From UBA2336 sp964419145 (GTDB lineage Bacteria > Bacteroidota > Bacteroidia > Cytophagales > Cyclobacteriaceae), in the NCBI GenBank assembly GCA_964419145.1, contig CAYQOM010000002.1, forward strand, positions 682,001-746,000: DNA of 64,000 bases, written 5' to 3'. Made by a program: the position numbers and the translations under genes. The first letter of the stretch is position 1; the number at the start of each line of letters is the position of its first letter. Below are positions 61,128-64,000 of the stretch, piece after piece. The notes below the pieces were generated by a model. That model had not been told where the DNA came from. It ran no database searches and worked only from the letters and a program-made list of their open reading frames with translations.

Positions 61128-61565
61128 TTACACCGGCTTTGGTAACCGCACAATGCTGATCCAGTAATCTTCAATGGCATTAACAATCTCTAAAAATTTA
61201 TCGAGGTCAACAGGTTTGGTTATGTAGCAATTGGCGTGATTTTTATACGCGTTTATGATGTCCTTTTCTGATGAAGAGGTAGTGAGCATAACCACCGGTA
61301 TGGATTTTAATTCCGGGTCGTTTTTTATTTCGGTCAGTACTTCTATGCCATCTATTTTAGGGAGATTGATATCCAATAAAATAAGATCCGGCCGTTCATT
61401 GTCCCTATACTCATCTTGGTTGCGAAGAATTTTTAAAGCTTCTTCGCCATCGCGGGCTACGGTTATTCGGTTGTTAATTTTCCCATTCGATAACGCCTCG
61501 CGTGTAAGCACAATGTCTCCTTCATTATCCTCTACCAGTAAAATATGTACTTCCATTGGGGACAT
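61128..61565 (-). CDS. Single-domain response regulator (Rcp1-type), 145 aa
   Basis: Receiver with a complete active site (LLVEDNEGDIVLTREAL, LILLDINLPKIDG, VVMLTTSSSEKD, YITKPVDLDK). Its length and the lack of an output domain match the Rcp1 group, which act as phosphate carriers for soluble kinases. Start is ATG 61565 or 61556. It is 17 bp before the receiver-kinase gene and probably in one operon with it. A -7 box lies just ahead. Confidence 0.92.
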   Translation of the reverse strand: MSPMEVHILLVEDNEGDIVLTREALSNGKINNRITVARDGEEALKILRNQDEYRDNERPDLILLDINLPKIDGIEVLTEIKNDPELKSIPVVMLTTSSSEKDIINAYKNHANCYITKPVDLDKFLEIVNAIEDYWISIVRLPKPV

Positions 61566-61584
61566 TAGAAATTTTAATTTTGCG

Positions 61585-61592
61585 CAAACATA
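61585..61592 (-). promoter_or_regulatory. -7 box for the receiver gene
   Basis: The minus strand reads TATGTTTG, an exact TAnnTTTG, 19 bases before the ATG at 61565. A -33 TTG was not found. Confidence 0.45.
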
Positions 61593-61610
61593 GGCACGTC
61601 CGTTTGGAAT

Positions 61611-61629
61611 ATCTTATACGATGTAAGAT
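61611..61629. promoter_or_regulatory. Inverted repeat ATCTTA-N7-TAAGAT upstream of the receiver gene
   Basis: Perfect 6-bp arms lie just upstream of the -7 box region of the receiver gene at 61565. The A/T run beside it falls on the wrong side for a minus-strand terminator, so an operator is more likely. Confidence 0.3.
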
Positions 61630-61661
61630 AAATCAAAAAAAAGAAAAAAGCATGACTTTCA

Positions 61662-63620
61662 TCATGGTTTTGTGTCCGCTATAAGGCTATCGGTCGCGTT
61701 TTTTGATAATGTAAAGTGAAAAATACTACCCCTATCTTTTTCCGTCTCTACCCATATTTTTCCGCCATGGGCCTCTACGATTTTTTTACACACTGCCAGT
61801 CCGATTCCGCTTCCGGAATATTCTTTTGCCGTATGCAATCGCTTAAATACTTTGAAAATGTCCTGGTGGAATTCTGGTGCAATGCCAATACCATTATCGT
61901 GTACACTAACCTGGTAATACTGTCCAAGATCAGCTCCGGTTATTTTTACTTCCGGGGTTTTATTTCCCCTATATTTTATGGCATTGCCGATCAGATTTTG
62001 AAACAGGCGCATCAGGTTGGAGTGGTGCCCTTGTATTTCCGGAAGATCGGGTTGTACGGTAACGATGGCGTTGCTTTGTTCGATAACCGGTCCAAGATTC
62101 TCCACCGCCTCATTAATTATAATGTTCAGGTTGCAGGTAGCAAATTCTGTGCGCTGTGTTCCGGTTCTCGATAGTTCGAGTAAATCTTTCAACATGGCAT
62201 CCATTCGTTTTGCTCCACCCAACGCAAAGTCCATATATTGGCGCGTGTCTTTATCCAACGCGTTGTGCAGCTTCTTCTCGGTTAGTTGCAGGAATCCGGT
62301 TACCATGCGCAAGGGTTCACTTAAATCGTGCGAAACGGCATAAACGAATTCTTCAACCTCATCATTTTTCGCCTGCAACTTTTTGTTCACCACTTCAATT
62401 TTATGCTGATAGGCTTTCAGCGCGCTGATATCGCGCATAACCGATGAGTAATACCCGTCTTCCTCGTTCGTGCCTTCGTGATACAAAATAATGTGTGATA
62501 TTTCCAGTTCGCGACCATCCGGCAATACCAATGTGCTTTCACCTTTCCAGGCTCCATCTTTTTTAGCCACCGGTAAGCCGGTCTGTTGAAATTCGTTGAG
62601 CGAATTTTCAACGAACAGGTGCTTAATGTTTATGGTATTCAGCGAATGATTTGGTTGAAGTTTTAATAGAATAGCCAATGATTTATTAAAATAAAGGGGT
62701 GCGCCATGCGCATTGTATATCATCACCAGGTCAAGTGTGGCTTCAATAATGGAGAATAATCTTCGCTTTTCTGTTTCCACGCGATCTATCTGAGCGCTGA
62801 TGAAACGCGACAGGTACACGGTAACTAATGTTACCAGCACCATGGCACCAATAGCTACTGTGGAAATGATCAATGCTTCATTGGTGAAAAATCGGTTGCG
62901 CAAATAGATTTGAAATGCCCCACTGGATAGAACCAGAAAGGCTGTGAGGGGAAGAAAACCGCGAAGTAAACGCGCATAGGTTTTTTCACCATAAAAAAGA
63001 AGAAGGGGAAAGGAGTTGGTTCCGTTTGCAATGATCAGCGCCAGCGATAAAGCAAGAAACCCAATGCCGGTGGTTAGCGCAATGGGAATGGTGGTTTGTC
63101 CATATAATAACGGTGTGTTGTATAAATAGCCCACCAACACAATTAACGTACTGGTGAAAGCAAGCACAGAAAAAATGCCGGACACGATTCGCGACCATTT
63201 TTGCTTGCGGGTAATCAGCAACAACGAAAAACAACAAAGTAAAAACAGGTAGGCTGTAATGGGCGACATACGGCCAAGAGGAACGAGGCCAAACATCTGA
63301 TCTGATTCCTTAGGCAGCAGACCATCTTCGAGGGCAAAACCCGGAATGCCGGCAACCGTAAGCAAAACATTGATGGAAAACAATCCCAGTAAAGCCACAA
63401 CTACTAAAACCGCCCAATGATATTTGTGTGAACTGTAGTGGGTGATTAATCCTGCTGCCATCAGCAAAAAGCACGTGGCTGTGAGCGGAGCCATAGGAAT
63501 ATACGATTCCGATAAGCTGGCAAGCCATAACGTATCGGTAAGCCATGCGACCCAGGTTGCAAGTGACAACAAAGCGGTAACACCGATACAAATAAGAATA
63601 GTGGCGCGAAGCGAATTCAT
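61662..63620 (-). CDS. Membrane sensor histidine kinase with PAS, 652 aa
   Basis: The first 275 residues hold about eight membrane helices with little periplasmic sequence (MASE-like). They include paired short loops and conserved-looking PLGRMSPITAYLFLL. One PAS follows (about 285-400: LFSIIEATLDLVMIYNAHG), then HisKA with H431 (AVSHDLSEPLRMVTGFLQL) and an ATPase (FQNLIGNAIKYRG, DNGIGIAPE, GSGIGLAVC). It is probably co-transcribed with the kinase gene at the window end, 49 bp upstream. Confidence 0.9.
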   Translation of the reverse strand: MNSLRATILICIGVTALLSLATWVAWLTDTLWLASLSESYIPMAPLTATCFLLMAAGLITHYSSHKYHWAVLVVVALLGLFSINVLLTVAGIPGFALEDGLLPKESDQMFGLVPLGRMSPITAYLFLLCCFSLLLITRKQKWSRIVSGIFSVLAFTSTLIVLVGYLYNTPLLYGQTTIPIALTTGIGFLALSLALIIANGTNSFPLLLFYGEKTYARLLRGFLPLTAFLVLSSGAFQIYLRNRFFTNEALIISTVAIGAMVLVTLVTVYLSRFISAQIDRVETEKRRLFSIIEATLDLVMIYNAHGAPLYFNKSLAILLKLQPNHSLNTINIKHLFVENSLNEFQQTGLPVAKKDGAWKGESTLVLPDGRELEISHIILYHEGTNEEDGYYSSVMRDISALKAYQHKIEVVNKKLQAKNDEVEEFVYAVSHDLSEPLRMVTGFLQLTEKKLHNALDKDTRQYMDFALGGAKRMDAMLKDLLELSRTGTQRTEFATCNLNIIINEAVENLGPVIEQSNAIVTVQPDLPEIQGHHSNLMRLFQNLIGNAIKYRGNKTPEVKITGADLGQYYQVSVHDNGIGIAPEFHQDIFKVFKRLHTAKEYSGSGIGLAVCKKIVEAHGGKIWVETEKDRGSIFHFTLSKNATDSLIADTKP

Positions 63621-63669
63621 TTAATGATGTGAGTTAAACGATAGGGTATGGGGCCTGCTCATCTATTTT

Positions 63670-64000
63670 TTAGCTTCTGAATTTGGGAATAGAAAAATAG
63701 AATATGCTTCCTTTACCTGGTTGTGAGTTAACACCAATGGAGCCGCCATGGCGCTCCACAATTTTTTTACAGATGGCCAGGCCAATCCCTGTGCCGCTGT
63801 GTTCAGATCGGTTGTGTAGCCGTTGGAATACGATAAAGATCTTATCATAGAATCGTTCATCAATACCAATGCCGTTATCTTCTATTTCCATATACCAGTA
63901 TGCTGTGTTTTCACGGCTGCGGATATGAATTTGTGGAGTTTGATCGGGCTTGCGGTATTTAACGGCATTCGAAATCAGGTTTTGAAAAAGTTGGAACATC
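63670..64000 (-). CDS. Sensor histidine kinase, C-terminal part
   Basis: The gene enters from beyond the window end; 110 residues of the ATPase domain are present (QLFQNLISNAVKYRKPD, EDNGIGIDERFYDKI, SGTGIGLAICKKI). The close match of these boxes to the kinases at 61662 and 49998 shows a shared family. The N-terminal sensor is not visible. Confidence 0.88.
   Translation of the reverse strand, partial: MFQLFQNLISNAVKYRKPDQTPQIHIRSRENTAYWYMEIEDNGIGIDERFYDKIFIVFQRLHNRSEHSGTGIGLAICKKIVERHGGSIGVNSQPGKGSIFYFSIPKFRS

Noticed and set aside
1..64000. tRNA, rRNA, CRISPR arrays, insertion sequences, phage genes
   Set aside because: None seen on either strand by reading; no transposase or integrase frame is present.

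Overview
The window looks like chromosomal DNA of a member of the Bacteroidota, most likely a free-living Cytophagales-type bacterium. The evidence is two large secreted proteins with a type IX secretion (T9SS) C-terminal sorting tail (17156-20332 and 31013-33772), DUF3667, DUF4407, GlxA-like and GloVer-repeat proteins typical of this phylum, several promoter-like TAnnTTTG boxes, and weak Shine-Dalgarno sites. I saw no rRNA, tRNA, insertion sequence, prophage or CRISPR array. One run of 10 N (37680-37689) marks a scaffold join that breaks a cytochrome c gene.

Layout. 1-7.6 kb: the end of a tricorn-like protease, a penicillin-acylase lipoprotein, an amidohydrolase with a VOC protein, and a PAS histidine kinase. 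7.7-10 kb: a LysR regulator divergent from a two-gene unit made of a 93-aa unknown protein and an SbtA-type bicarbonate permease. 10-17 kb: bestrophin, a DUF3667 membrane protein, a MaoC hydratase, a CocE/NonD hydrolase and small unknown proteins. 17-25.3 kb: a large T9SS LamG protein, metallo-hydrolase, cyclophilin, PLD-like protein, SDR and two YceI proteins. 25.4-36.3 kb: a CHASE3 kinase, then a same-strand run of amine oxidase, nitrilase, 14-repeat GloVer T9SS protein, C69 peptidase and secreted TPR-CHAT protein. 36-48.4 kb: DinB, a cytochrome c operon facing an AraC regulator, CDP-alcohol transferase, GlxA-type regulator, a 1060-aa AsmA-like protein, DUF4407 and a beta-lactamase-fold serine hydrolase.

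48.5-64 kb is a block of signalling genes, all on the minus strand: six kinases (one cut by the window edge), four free-standing receiver proteins, a receiver-PAS-DHp protein with no ATPase, an HPt protein and a 68-aa one-pass membrane protein. None of the receivers has a DNA-binding output domain. At its core is a translationally coupled operon (59292 to 56022): small membrane protein, sensorless kinase, GAF-hybrid kinase, HPt, then a receiver in which the phospho-acceptor Asp is Glu and two other active-site residues are changed. A 1984-aa kinase with about ten PAS and three GAF domains follows. This phosphorelay island, with its degenerate receiver next to an HPt, is the best candidate here for an undescribed system.

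Functions are inferred from reading translated sequence by eye; no database search was run. Start codons were moved to internal ATGs where the longest frame began at TTG/GTG or ahead of a clear signal peptide.
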